A stretch of DNA of 7,386 bases from an uncultured Litorilinea sp. (GTDB lineage Bacteria > Chloroflexota > Anaerolineae > Caldilineales > Caldilineaceae). Both the position numbers and the translations under genes were made by a program. The DNA lies in NCBI GenBank assembly GCA_946885925.1, contig CAMPHP010000132.1, positions 1 through 7,386 on the forward strand. The letters are read 5' to 3'. The first letter of the stretch is position 1. The number at the start of each line of letters is the position of its first letter. This document shows, piece by piece, positions 1-5,576 of this stretch. The notes under the pieces were generated by a model. It was not told where the DNA came from and ran no database searches. It was given only the letters and a program-made list of their open reading frames with translations.

Positions 1-361
1 CGACAGCAAAGACAAAGGTCATCAGAAATGCGCCGAGGAATAAGCCAAAGAGCAAGTCTGTCCACCAATTACGATTGAACTGCAACCCCATCTGGCTCCA
101 AGGGCGGCGGTCAATAAAACGGACGACCAGCCAGGTGCTGATCAAAACCGCGATCAAACGGAGCCCAAAGAGCGTCAGCCGATCGCTCAAGACAGCTAGC
201 TCTGGCAGAGCGCGTGCCAAGGCTCGGCTGATTGGCTCACCGACGGCCCAGTTAAGAAGCGGCGGGGCATAGAGATAACAGACCAGATGGATCAACACCC
301 GCCAGGCAGCGCGTAACCTACCTTCAACTCGATTCCAAAATAGCCACAAGAGCGGGTGCAT
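1..361 (-). CDS. CPBP-family intramembrane metalloprotease (N-terminal part, cut by window edge)
   Basis: This gene reads leftward off the window, so only its first 120 codons are visible. The ATG lies at 359-361, and an in-frame TGA sits 12 bases upstream (371-373), so the start cannot lie further upstream. No clear Shine-Dalgarno precedes it. Three hydrophobic segments are visible, at about residues 22-40, 62-82 and 102-120. Between the last two is the stretch 'FIDRRPWSQMGLQFNRNWW' (82-100). This matches the conserved pattern before the third helix in CPBP (CAAX protease and bacteriocin-processing) proteins: a D-R-R-P/x-x-x-x-G-L-x-x-x-x-x-W-W motif followed by a membrane helix. The family's catalytic EExxxR and later histidine motifs would lie beyond the left edge, so activity cannot be judged. 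Members are integral membrane glutamic/metallo-type proteases, often of unknown substrate. It is divergent from the DUF4012 gene. The family call is from pattern memory and is reasonably but not fully secure. Confidence 0.72.
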   Translation of the reverse strand, partial: MHPLLWLFWNRVEGRLRAAWRVLIHLVCYLYAPPLLNWAVGEPISRALARALPELAVLSDRLTLFGLRLIAVLISTWLVVRFIDRRPWSQMGLQFNRNWWTDLLFGLFLGAFLMTFVFAV

Positions 362-443
362 GCTTGCCCGTCAACGGCGATGGATAGGACCAACAGACCA
401 GCAAGAGACGCACTCTCTCCGAACCCCGGTTCCGTGGAAGTTG

Positions 444-460
444 CCGTTGCCCTACAACGG
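444..460. repeat. Perfect 6-bp inverted repeat (hairpin)
   Basis: CCGTTG (444-449) and CAACGG (455-460) are exact reverse complements around a five-base CCCTA loop. No T-run follows on either strand, so an intrinsic terminator is unlikely. If the leftward promoter candidate at 504-531 is real, this hairpin lies in the 5' leader of the CPBP gene about 85 bases before its ATG. It could be a leader structure or a dyad operator; both are inference. Confidence 0.4.
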
Positions 461-503
461 TCCCGGTCTGTGGTTCATGGCAGAGAGTTCGCCAACAGGC
501 TGT

Positions 504-531
504 ATTGTACTCGCAATCGCCTCGACGTAAA
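504..531 (-). promoter_or_regulatory. Candidate sigma-70-like promoter for the CPBP gene
   Basis: Read on the minus strand, TTTACG (526-531, 4/6 match to TTGACA) is followed after 16 bases by TACAAT (504-509, 5/6 match to TATAAT). Transcription would start near 497 and give a leader of about 135 bases before the ATG at 361, including the hairpin at 444-460. This is consensus matching only. Confidence 0.3.
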
Positions 532-539
532 AGTGGCTA

Positions 540-656
540 GTGTAGGCTGTGAAACTTGCGGGCAATTCCCCTGGTTAAAAAGATAAGACTCGGTTAAAAT
601 AGCCACAATCGTAGCCTCTGAGCAACCGCGTGTTGGTCTTGAAGCTCGCGGGCGAT
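540..656 (+). repeat. Diverged 27-bp direct repeat, 90-bp period
   Basis: Bases 540-566 and 630-656 align without gaps at 20 of 27 positions. The common core is TGAA-x-CT-x-GCGGGC-x-AT. Four of the seven mismatches are A/G or C/T in the better-conserved halves. The copies are exactly 90 bp apart and both lie upstream of the DUF4012 gene. They could be two related protein-binding sites, the decayed remnant of a duplication, or chance similarity. Confidence 0.3.
572..600 (+). promoter_or_regulatory. GGTTAAAA direct repeat with weak promoter-like boxes
   Basis: GGTTAAAA occurs at 573-580 and again at 592-599, a 19-bp period, in a locally AT-rich island. The second copy overlaps TAAAAT (595-600, 5/6 to the -10 consensus). 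TGGTTA (572-577, only 3/6 to -35) stands 17 bases upstream of it. This could be the DUF4012 operon promoter with about a 100-base leader, or a pair of operator half-sites. The -35 match is poor. Confidence 0.25.
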
Positions 657-692
657 CCGGTGAGTAGATGCAAACGAGCCAGCCTCCCGGCC

Positions 693-701
693 TGTTATAG
701 C
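693..701 (+). promoter_or_regulatory. Possible extended -10 placing a leaderless start at 708
   Basis: TG at 693-694, one base, then TATAGC (696-701, 4/6 to TATAAT) resembles an extended -10 element. A transcript starting about seven bases further on would begin at or next to the ATG at 708. That fits the complete absence of a Shine-Dalgarno before this ATG or the alternative ATG at 717. No good -35 is seen, so this remains speculative. Confidence 0.18.
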
Positions 702-707
702 AATTAG

Positions 708-2573
708 ATGCGATCTATGCAGAACTCTGTGACGCAATCTCCAGTGTCAATCCCCTCTAAATCAACTCGCTTGCGTCCCCTCCTCTTGCGCTGGGTTGTG
801 CTTCTGTTACTGGCAATTCTCCTTCTTTTCCAACCACTTCGGGTCGCTTTTGCTGCCTATCAAACCTATGTTACATCGCGCCAGTTGGTGACTGTTTTAC
901 GCACTGTAGACCATCCCGCAGATCTCCAGGCAGCACAGGGCGCAGTGACAGCGATTACAACCAACTTGAACCATCTACATGCGACCCTAAAGCCGCTGAT
1001 GCCCCTACTTGCTCAATTCGAGTTTGTACCCGGCTATGGCCCACTTTTGGCGCAGGCAGATCAACTGATTGCCACAGGTGAAGAGGCTGCGGTTGTCTTC
1101 GACAAAGGGGTAGCGTTGATCAAAGCCGCAACAATTCCCAGCAGCAGCCGGGCGAGTGTGGAAGAGTGGGTTGCACTGGGGCCAGTGATTGCTCCACTCG
1201 CCGGTGACCTCAGCGCACTAGAAGCAAACCTGGCAGCATTGCCTCTGGCGCAGATAGAAGGAGCCGCCGGGGAAAGGTTGCGCCAACTGCATGCCTTGGT
1301 AGAACTCGCCACGGTTGCCACCCAAATGGGGAGTGAGTGGGATAATTTGCTGGGTGTGACACGACCCGTCACCTACTTGATTCTGGTTCAGAACAACCAT
1401 GAGCTACGCCCTACGGGTGGTTTTATTTCGGCGGTTGCTCCTGCTACCTTTGTCAAAGGGGAATTGCGTAACGTCGAATTTGTGGATAGCTACGCCATCT
1501 TCTCGCATGACCTAGCTTATCCTCCGGCCCCGGAGCCGATGCGTGACTATATGGGTATTGAACTGCTCACCCTGCGCGATGCCAACTGGTCGCCTGATTT
1601 ACCCTCTGCCGCTGACGTCATCCGCACTCTCTACCAGCAGCATACAGGGTTGGCTGTGGATGGCATCATCACCATTGATCTGGATGCCGTGGCACTTGTC
1701 TTACCAGCCCTTGGTCACCTCACAATTGACGGATCGACCATGCCCATTACGCAGGCCAATGTAGAACAAGCCCTCGTTCAACTTTGGAATGACCCAGCAA
1801 ATTCACCGGACGCCAGTGCGCCCGCCATCGAAGATAGAACAAAAGATAAAGAGAATAAAGAAGATAACGTTGAAGGGGATTGGTGGAGCCAGCGCAAGGA
1901 CTTTATCGGGCAACTCACCCAGGCTGCTTTTGTGCGGCTTCAACAGAAAGCCGTAGACCCTGCGGCGCTGGCAGCAGGCATTGTGCAGGCATTGGACAGG
2001 CGCTCTGTGCAGGTGCGGCTCTTTAATCCGGTGGGGCAAACCATCCTAAACGAACAGGCGTGGGATGGCGCGTTGCGTCCTTTACCCAATGCTGATTTCC
2101 TCGCTGTCGTTGATACTAATATGGGTTATAACAAAGTGGATGCTGTCTTGAGTCGCGCGTTAGACTACCAGATCAGATGGCCCGATGATGCTGCACTTGG
2201 GGCCGAGGCAACACTGACGCTGACCTATAGCCATCCCGTCAACGTAAACGATCCCATCTGCCGCGCCGAATCCTATTATGGTGCGCGCTACGAGGACATG
2301 ATGGCGCGTTGCTATTTCAACTACAGCCGGGTCTATGTACCGGCAGGCAGCGAACTATTGAGCGCACAAGGCTGGATTGATGCCACAATTACCAGCCGCC
2401 GCGCCGAACAGGGCACGCAGCAATTTGCAGGTTATTTTGTGCTCAATCCCGGCACACAGCACAGGGTGACTTTGCGTTACCGACTCCCCCCAACATTACG
2501 CCCGACGAACTACCAGTTGGTGGTACAACGACAAGCAGGGACACCCGCTCGCCCTCCATCTTCAGCATGGTGA
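708..2573 (+). CDS. DUF4012 domain membrane-anchored extracytoplasmic protein (C-terminus likely frameshifted)
   Basis: The 621-residue reading has a basic N-terminus, one strong membrane helix at about 25-50 (LLLRWVVLLLLAILLLF), and a long extracytoplasmic region. A helical segment (about 55-215) leads into the DUF4012 core. Its hallmark 'LVQNNHELRPTGGFI' is at residues 226-240, and 'DANWSPDLPSAADVI' at about 291-305 belongs to the same domain. A C-terminal beta-rich part carries 'CYFNYSRVYVPAGSELL' (535-551), also typical of the family. Biochemical function is unknown. Homologues occur in Actinobacteria and Chloroflexota, often near polysaccharide genes. Residues 375-391 are a Lys/Glu/Asp-rich, A-rich insertion. 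The start at 708 is the longest option; ATG 717 (MQNS) is equally plausible, and neither has a Shine-Dalgarno. The final residues 'ARPPSSAW' look non-native: shifting by +1 after codon 613 restores a coherent tail ending at 2631. The lipoprotein gene follows in the same orientation, probably as an operon. Confidence 0.88.
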   Translation: MRSMQNSVTQSPVSIPSKSTRLRPLLLRWVVLLLLAILLLFQPLRVAFAAYQTYVTSRQLVTVLRTVDHPADLQAAQGAVTAITTNLNHLHATLKPLMPLLAQFEFVPGYGPLLAQADQLIATGEEAAVVFDKGVALIKAATIPSSSRASVEEWVALGPVIAPLAGDLSALEANLAALPLAQIEGAAGERLRQLHALVELATVATQMGSEWDNLLGVTRPVTYLILVQNNHELRPTGGFISAVAPATFVKGELRNVEFVDSYAIFSHDLAYPPAPEPMRDYMGIELLTLRDANWSPDLPSAADVIRTLYQQHTGLAVDGIITIDLDAVALVLPALGHLTIDGSTMPITQANVEQALVQLWNDPANSPDASAPAIEDRTKDKENKEDNVEGDWWSQRKDFIGQLTQAAFVRLQQKAVDPAALAAGIVQALDRRSVQVRLFNPVGQTILNEQAWDGALRPLPNADFLAVVDTNMGYNKVDAVLSRALDYQIRWPDDAALGAEATLTLTYSHPVNVNDPICRAESYYGARYEDMMARCYFNYSRVYVPAGSELLSAQGWIDATITSRRAEQGTQQFAGYFVLNPGTQHRVTLRYRLPPTLRPTNYQLVVQRQAGTPARPPSSAW

Positions 2574-2631
2574 CGCTCAATTCGAGACAAGCATGGTGCA
2601 AGGGCAACTCATCTGGTCGCCACAAGACTAA
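2548..2631 (+). other. Displaced 3' coding end of the DUF4012 gene (+1 frame)
   Basis: Reading the +1 frame from 2548 gives LALHLQHGDAQFETSMVQGQ, then LIWSPQD and a TAA at 2629-2631. This is an alternating hydrophobic/polar, beta-strand-like tail. It continues naturally from the in-frame 'VVQRQAGTP' (605-613), where DUF4012 homologues normally carry on for another short stretch of strands. Removing one base around 2547 (the G after ACA CCC) joins the two into a 640-residue protein. A sequencing or assembly indel, a real mutation and a programmed shift are all possible. I see no strong slippery motif, so an indel is the simplest reading. Confidence 0.65.
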
Positions 2632-2681
2632 ACATCGCACCCCTGACCCGCGCCAGCCCTATAAGCCCGACATAAACTTAC

Positions 2682-2687
2682 GAAGGA
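2682..2687 (+). promoter_or_regulatory. Shine-Dalgarno of the lipoprotein gene
   Basis: GAAGGA lies nine bases before the ATG at 2697 and fixes that start. It is the only clear Shine-Dalgarno in the window. It overlaps a small palindrome (AGGAT-CT-ATCCT, 2684-2695) that could weakly mask it, although the stem would be only about four pairs. Confidence 0.6.
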
Positions 2688-2696
2688 TCTATCCTG

Positions 2697-4247
2697 ATGA
2701 ATCAAAATCATCGTTGCATCGCGCATCTCAAATGGGCAGTCATGCTCTTGTTGCTGCTCGCCATACCCCTTGCAGGCTGTCTTGCACCCCAGGGCAGCCC
2801 GCTAGCGTTAGCAATGCCCCTTGTAGCAGCAGGGTCGTATGAGCAAGAGCCGCAGGAGGCAGAACTAGCAGCAACAGATCCCGCGCCCCTATGCCGCCTG
2901 GGAATCAACGTCTCCTCATTCGCTGGTGCGCCCTTTTACATTGACGATTTCAATATAATTCCCCTGCGCGCAGGATGGTATATCGACTATCGCGCGGCCC
3001 CCTCGCCTCCAGCAAACAACGGGGCAGAGTATGCAATGGTCGTGAGTGTCTTTGACAACGCACAAGGAGAATATGGCTACAATCCGAAAGGTGCGGCTTT
3101 GGATCAGACCATTGCCGCGCATCCGGGCGGTATCTATATCATCGGCAATGAGCCGGACCGGCGCGAGCTACAGAACGATGTACTGCCCGAACACTACGCC
3201 TACATCTACCACGACGCCTATACAGAGATCAAGAGCAAAGACCCCACGGCACAGGTTTGGGCAGGCGCAATTGTTCAGCCAACCCCTTTGCGGTTGGCCT
3301 ATCTGGATCGGGTACTTGCCGCCTACCAGGCGCGCTATTACGCGCCCATGCCCGTGGATGGTTGGGCCCTTCATGCCTTTTTGCTCAATGAGCGCAGTTG
3401 CGACGCCTATGACAATGATCTAAATGTCTGTTGGGGCGCTGAGATTCCACCGGGGCTAGATGCGACCGATGGACAAGTCTTAACGCCAGAGGATAATGCG
3501 CGGCTCGACTTATTTACCGCAGGGATTCAGCGCTTTCGTACCTGGATGGCAGCGAATGGCTATCGCAATGCACCGCTTTATGTGACCGAATATGGCGTTT
3601 TGATGCCGCCAGTCTTTGGCTTTCCACCCAACGTCGTCAATCGCTATATGCGCGAGACCTTTGACTATATGCTCACAACCACAGATGAGAGCATCGGGTA
3701 TCCTGCCGATGAAAATCGTTTGGTGCAGCGTTTTGCATGGTTTAGCACCTTTGACCCCGACTTCAACGGCCATCTCTATCAAAGTACCGACGCAAACAAC
3801 CCCATGACACCGCCCTTTGTACTCTCCAGCATAGGCCAACAATTTCGCGACATCGCGGCGCAACAAGAAGAAAGCAGTGACCTCGCTTTGCTGTCGCTGG
3901 AAATCGCCGAATCACCCCGTCGTGTTGTAGCGACCATTGGCAATAGCGGCAACCGGCTCGCACCAACGCAAGCCATTCTACGCTTCTATGTGGGGCAAAC
4001 CTTATCTACGGCTGTGCAAATTGGAGAGGATCTAGCGATTACAGCGGCGGGGTGTGGCACAACGCAGAAATTCTCTGTTCCCTGGGCGGAGAGTGAGGGC
4101 GCAGACCCGACGAGTTATCGCATCTGGGCAACCATCAGCCAGGCAAATTTCCCTGATGCAACTGCAGAGAACGATACGGCTTCGCAAGTTGTCCTCGTGA
4201 ATGGCTCACCCTTCTTCTTGCCTCTGATCAAACGCACCTTGCCTTGA
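2697..4247 (+). CDS. Secreted lipoprotein with clan GH-A-like glycosidase barrel and Ig-like C-terminal domain
   Basis: The 516-residue protein starts with a lipoprotein signal: a basic N-terminus, a hydrophobic run at 14-24, and lipobox LAGC with Cys28 as the expected lipidated residue. Residues about 65-390 resemble a (beta/alpha)8 glycoside hydrolase. 'YIIGNEPDRR' (147-156) offers Glu152 as the acid/base after the strand-4 Asn-Glu signature. 'PLYVTEYGVLMPP' (293-305) offers Glu298 as the strand-7 nucleophile. 'VQPTPLRLAYLDRVLAAY' (193-210) and 'DGWALHAFLL' (221-230) are further barrel segments. A loop at 235-245 has two cysteines that may form a disulfide. Residues about 395-505 form a beta-rich CARDB/Ig-like domain, followed by 'FFLPLIKR', an ending common in Chloroflexota secreted proteins. 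The substrate is unknown; given the neighbours, a surface polysaccharide is a reasonable guess. It follows the DUF4012 gene by 65 bp from the restored stop. Its end overlaps the convergent ligase gene. Confidence 0.87.
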   Translation: MNQNHRCIAHLKWAVMLLLLLAIPLAGCLAPQGSPLALAMPLVAAGSYEQEPQEAELAATDPAPLCRLGINVSSFAGAPFYIDDFNIIPLRAGWYIDYRAAPSPPANNGAEYAMVVSVFDNAQGEYGYNPKGAALDQTIAAHPGGIYIIGNEPDRRELQNDVLPEHYAYIYHDAYTEIKSKDPTAQVWAGAIVQPTPLRLAYLDRVLAAYQARYYAPMPVDGWALHAFLLNERSCDAYDNDLNVCWGAEIPPGLDATDGQVLTPEDNARLDLFTAGIQRFRTWMAANGYRNAPLYVTEYGVLMPPVFGFPPNVVNRYMRETFDYMLTTTDESIGYPADENRLVQRFAWFSTFDPDFNGHLYQSTDANNPMTPPFVLSSIGQQFRDIAAQQEESSDLALLSLEIAESPRRVVATIGNSGNRLAPTQAILRFYVGQTLSTAVQIGEDLAITAAGCGTTQKFSVPWAESEGADPTSYRIWATISQANFPDATAENDTASQVVLVNGSPFFLPLIKRTLP

Positions 4248-5552
4248 CACCATATGGGTTGGCATGGACAGCAAGACACAGAGGGCAAAGAGAAGCCAGG
4301 GGAGGAAGGCAACTTTGGAATTCCACAACGGCGCATCAAGCAGACCATGCACATTGAGCGCGGCCAGCGCAGCCAGCGCACCGCCTGCCAGTGTTCGCCG
4401 CCAAAGATTACCCTGCTGCCATGTCTGGTAGGCACAAATGCCGCTTATGATCATGCACGCAGCATAGGCTGCTACGCCAAGCACGCCTAGATCTACCCCC
4501 ACTTGTAAGAGCAAGTTGTGGGCATGGGTCACTTGCGTTGGGAGCAGAAAGCGAATTGGGGCCATCTGCTCCACAACCAGGGGGACAAAGCTGCCAATGC
4601 CGATGCCTGTGAAGAAATGGCGACGGAACGCCAGCCAACTACGTATCCAGATTTCCATGCGGCTGTTATAGTCGTGCGCTGTACCATTCGCCATTACTGC
4701 GTTGAGTTGCGTCCAGGGGTCGTTGAAGAGGAGCCAGATCAATCCCACGCAGGCCAAAATCAACATCGGGCTTGTCAAGCGCGGCCAGCGCAAAAGCAGT
4801 ACCAAAACCAGTGCAACTGCGGTTGCTAACAATGCGCCGCGGCTGCCGGTCAGTGTGAGTATCTGCACCAGCCACCACGCCAGCCCCAAGGACAGCAAGG
4901 TACGCGCCACGCCAATCAGCAACACCCACCAGCAATCTCCCCACGGAGCCAGCGCCAATGCCACCAGCAGTGGAATTGCTAGCAGAATGCCGCCAGCGAG
5001 AATATTGGCATTGAGCGTTTCCCCCAGCCCTTGCACCACCGGCGTTAAGGGTGCAAAGAAGGCAGCAGCGCGCGACGAACGCAATGCTCCACCTAGGAGG
5101 GGAGGCCCAATCACACTGAGCAGCAGCGCCACCATGATAATGCCACCTGCCACCAATCCCGGCCAGCGTTGTGCAGGAGGCCAGTAGAGCAACGACAGGC
5201 AGAGTGCCATACCCAATGCCAAGTGTGCAGCCATTAGCCAAGCCAAACGCAAATCAATGGCCACAGCAAGGCTCACCCCCAACGCCACGGCGAGCATAGC
5301 TAGCGGCAGCAGGAGTGGCTGGCGTAACGAACGCCCTGTGTACCAGGCCAGCCACCCCCGCAACGGCCACGCCACAAAGAGCAACAGGATCAGCGTGGGG
5401 GTATAGCGTATGGGCAGAAAATAACCTGGCAGCGTGAGTGGCAGCGCCAAGAGCATGACCCACAGCGGCTCCACCCAGAGCAGCGCACACCACCACTGCA
5501 CAAACGGTGGAGAGAGGGGATTCCTCCCTGCGGTTGGGATGACAGAGTCCAT
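4206..5552 (-). CDS. O-antigen ligase/polymerase-like (Wzy_C) integral membrane protein
   Basis: The protein has 448 residues if started at ATG 5552, and 454 from a TTG at 5570. Neither start has a Shine-Dalgarno, and ATG is preferred only because it is the commoner codon. It is almost entirely hydrophobic, with about ten to twelve membrane spans. The Wzy_C signature region carries (numbering from ATG 5552) 'TGSRGALLA' (235-243), 'NSRMEIWIRSW' (296-306) in the large outer loop, 'TGIGIGSF' (315-322), and 'HAHNLLLQVGVDLGVLG' (343-359). The latter holds the H-x-H-N motif of ligases, where a loop histidine is catalytically important in WaaL-type enzymes. Such proteins move or polymerise undecaprenyl-linked glycans on the outer face of the membrane. 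WaaL ligase, Wzy polymerase and PglL-type protein glycosyltransferase cannot be told apart here. It starts 24 bp after the dehydratase stop, so the two are surely co-transcribed. Its last 14 codons lie antisense to the lipoprotein gene. Confidence 0.88.
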   Translation of the reverse strand: MDSVIPTAGRNPLSPPFVQWWCALLWVEPLWVMLLALPLTLPGYFLPIRYTPTLILLLFVAWPLRGWLAWYTGRSLRQPLLLPLAMLAVALGVSLAVAIDLRLAWLMAAHLALGMALCLSLLYWPPAQRWPGLVAGGIIMVALLLSVIGPPLLGGALRSSRAAAFFAPLTPVVQGLGETLNANILAGGILLAIPLLVALALAPWGDCWWVLLIGVARTLLSLGLAWWLVQILTLTGSRGALLATAVALVLVLLLRWPRLTSPMLILACVGLIWLLFNDPWTQLNAVMANGTAHDYNSRMEIWIRSWLAFRRHFFTGIGIGSFVPLVVEQMAPIRFLLPTQVTHAHNLLLQVGVDLGVLGVAAYAACMIISGICAYQTWQQGNLWRRTLAGGALAALAALNVHGLLDAPLWNSKVAFLPWLLFALCVLLSMPTHMVSRQGAFDQRQEEG

Positions 5553-5576
5553 TGACGAGCTAGGTAGCAACTTGGG

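Larger units (their letters stand above)
362..707. other. Divergent intergenic region, no gene seen
   Basis: This stretch of about 345 bases separates the leftward CPBP gene from the rightward DUF4012 gene. A plus-strand open frame at 356-586 shows no recognisable protein signature and is not called. The stretch holds a perfect 6-bp hairpin, two copies of GGTTAAAA 19 bp apart, a diverged 27-bp direct repeat with a 90-bp period, and weak sigma-70-like boxes on both strands. I see no tRNA-like cloverleaf and no hairpin followed by a T-run. Confidence 0.6.

Noticed and set aside
75..272. Plus-strand 65-codon open frame at the left edge
   Set aside because: Arg/Ser-rich shadow antisense to the CPBP coding frame, which has membrane helices and a family motif.
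356..586. Plus-strand 76-codon open frame in the intergenic region
   Set aside because: No recognisable protein signature, no Shine-Dalgarno, and its start overlaps the start of the well-supported leftward CPBP gene.
2684..2695. AGGAT-CT-ATCCT palindrome over the lipoprotein Shine-Dalgarno as a translational switch
   Set aside because: A realistic stem would have only four pairs with a four-base loop, too weak to claim regulation.
2567..2842. 91-codon plus-strand open frame spanning the DUF4012/lipoprotein junction
   Set aside because: It is in neither the DUF4012 tail frame nor the lipoprotein frame; the protein shows no pattern, and the two flanking genes explain the DNA better.
4250..4257. 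CCATATGG palindrome near the convergent junction as a possible terminator stem
   Set aside because: Too short, no loop and no T-run; it also lies within the Wzy_C coding region.
4357..4792. 15-bp exact repeat AGCGCGGCCAGCGCA at 4357-4371 and 4778-4792
   Set aside because: Both copies fall in the Wzy_C coding sequence in Leu/Ala/Arg-rich parts; recurrence of GC-rich codons explains it without a functional repeat.
4702..5187. 161-codon plus-strand open frame
   Set aside because: Antisense shadow of the Wzy_C gene, with low-complexity Ser/Pro/Ala composition and no domain.
4666..5241. 191-codon minus-strand open frame
   Set aside because: Lies wholly inside the Wzy_C gene in another frame; its Cys/Ala/Gly/Arg-rich composition is typical of an out-of-frame reading of a hydrophobic gene.
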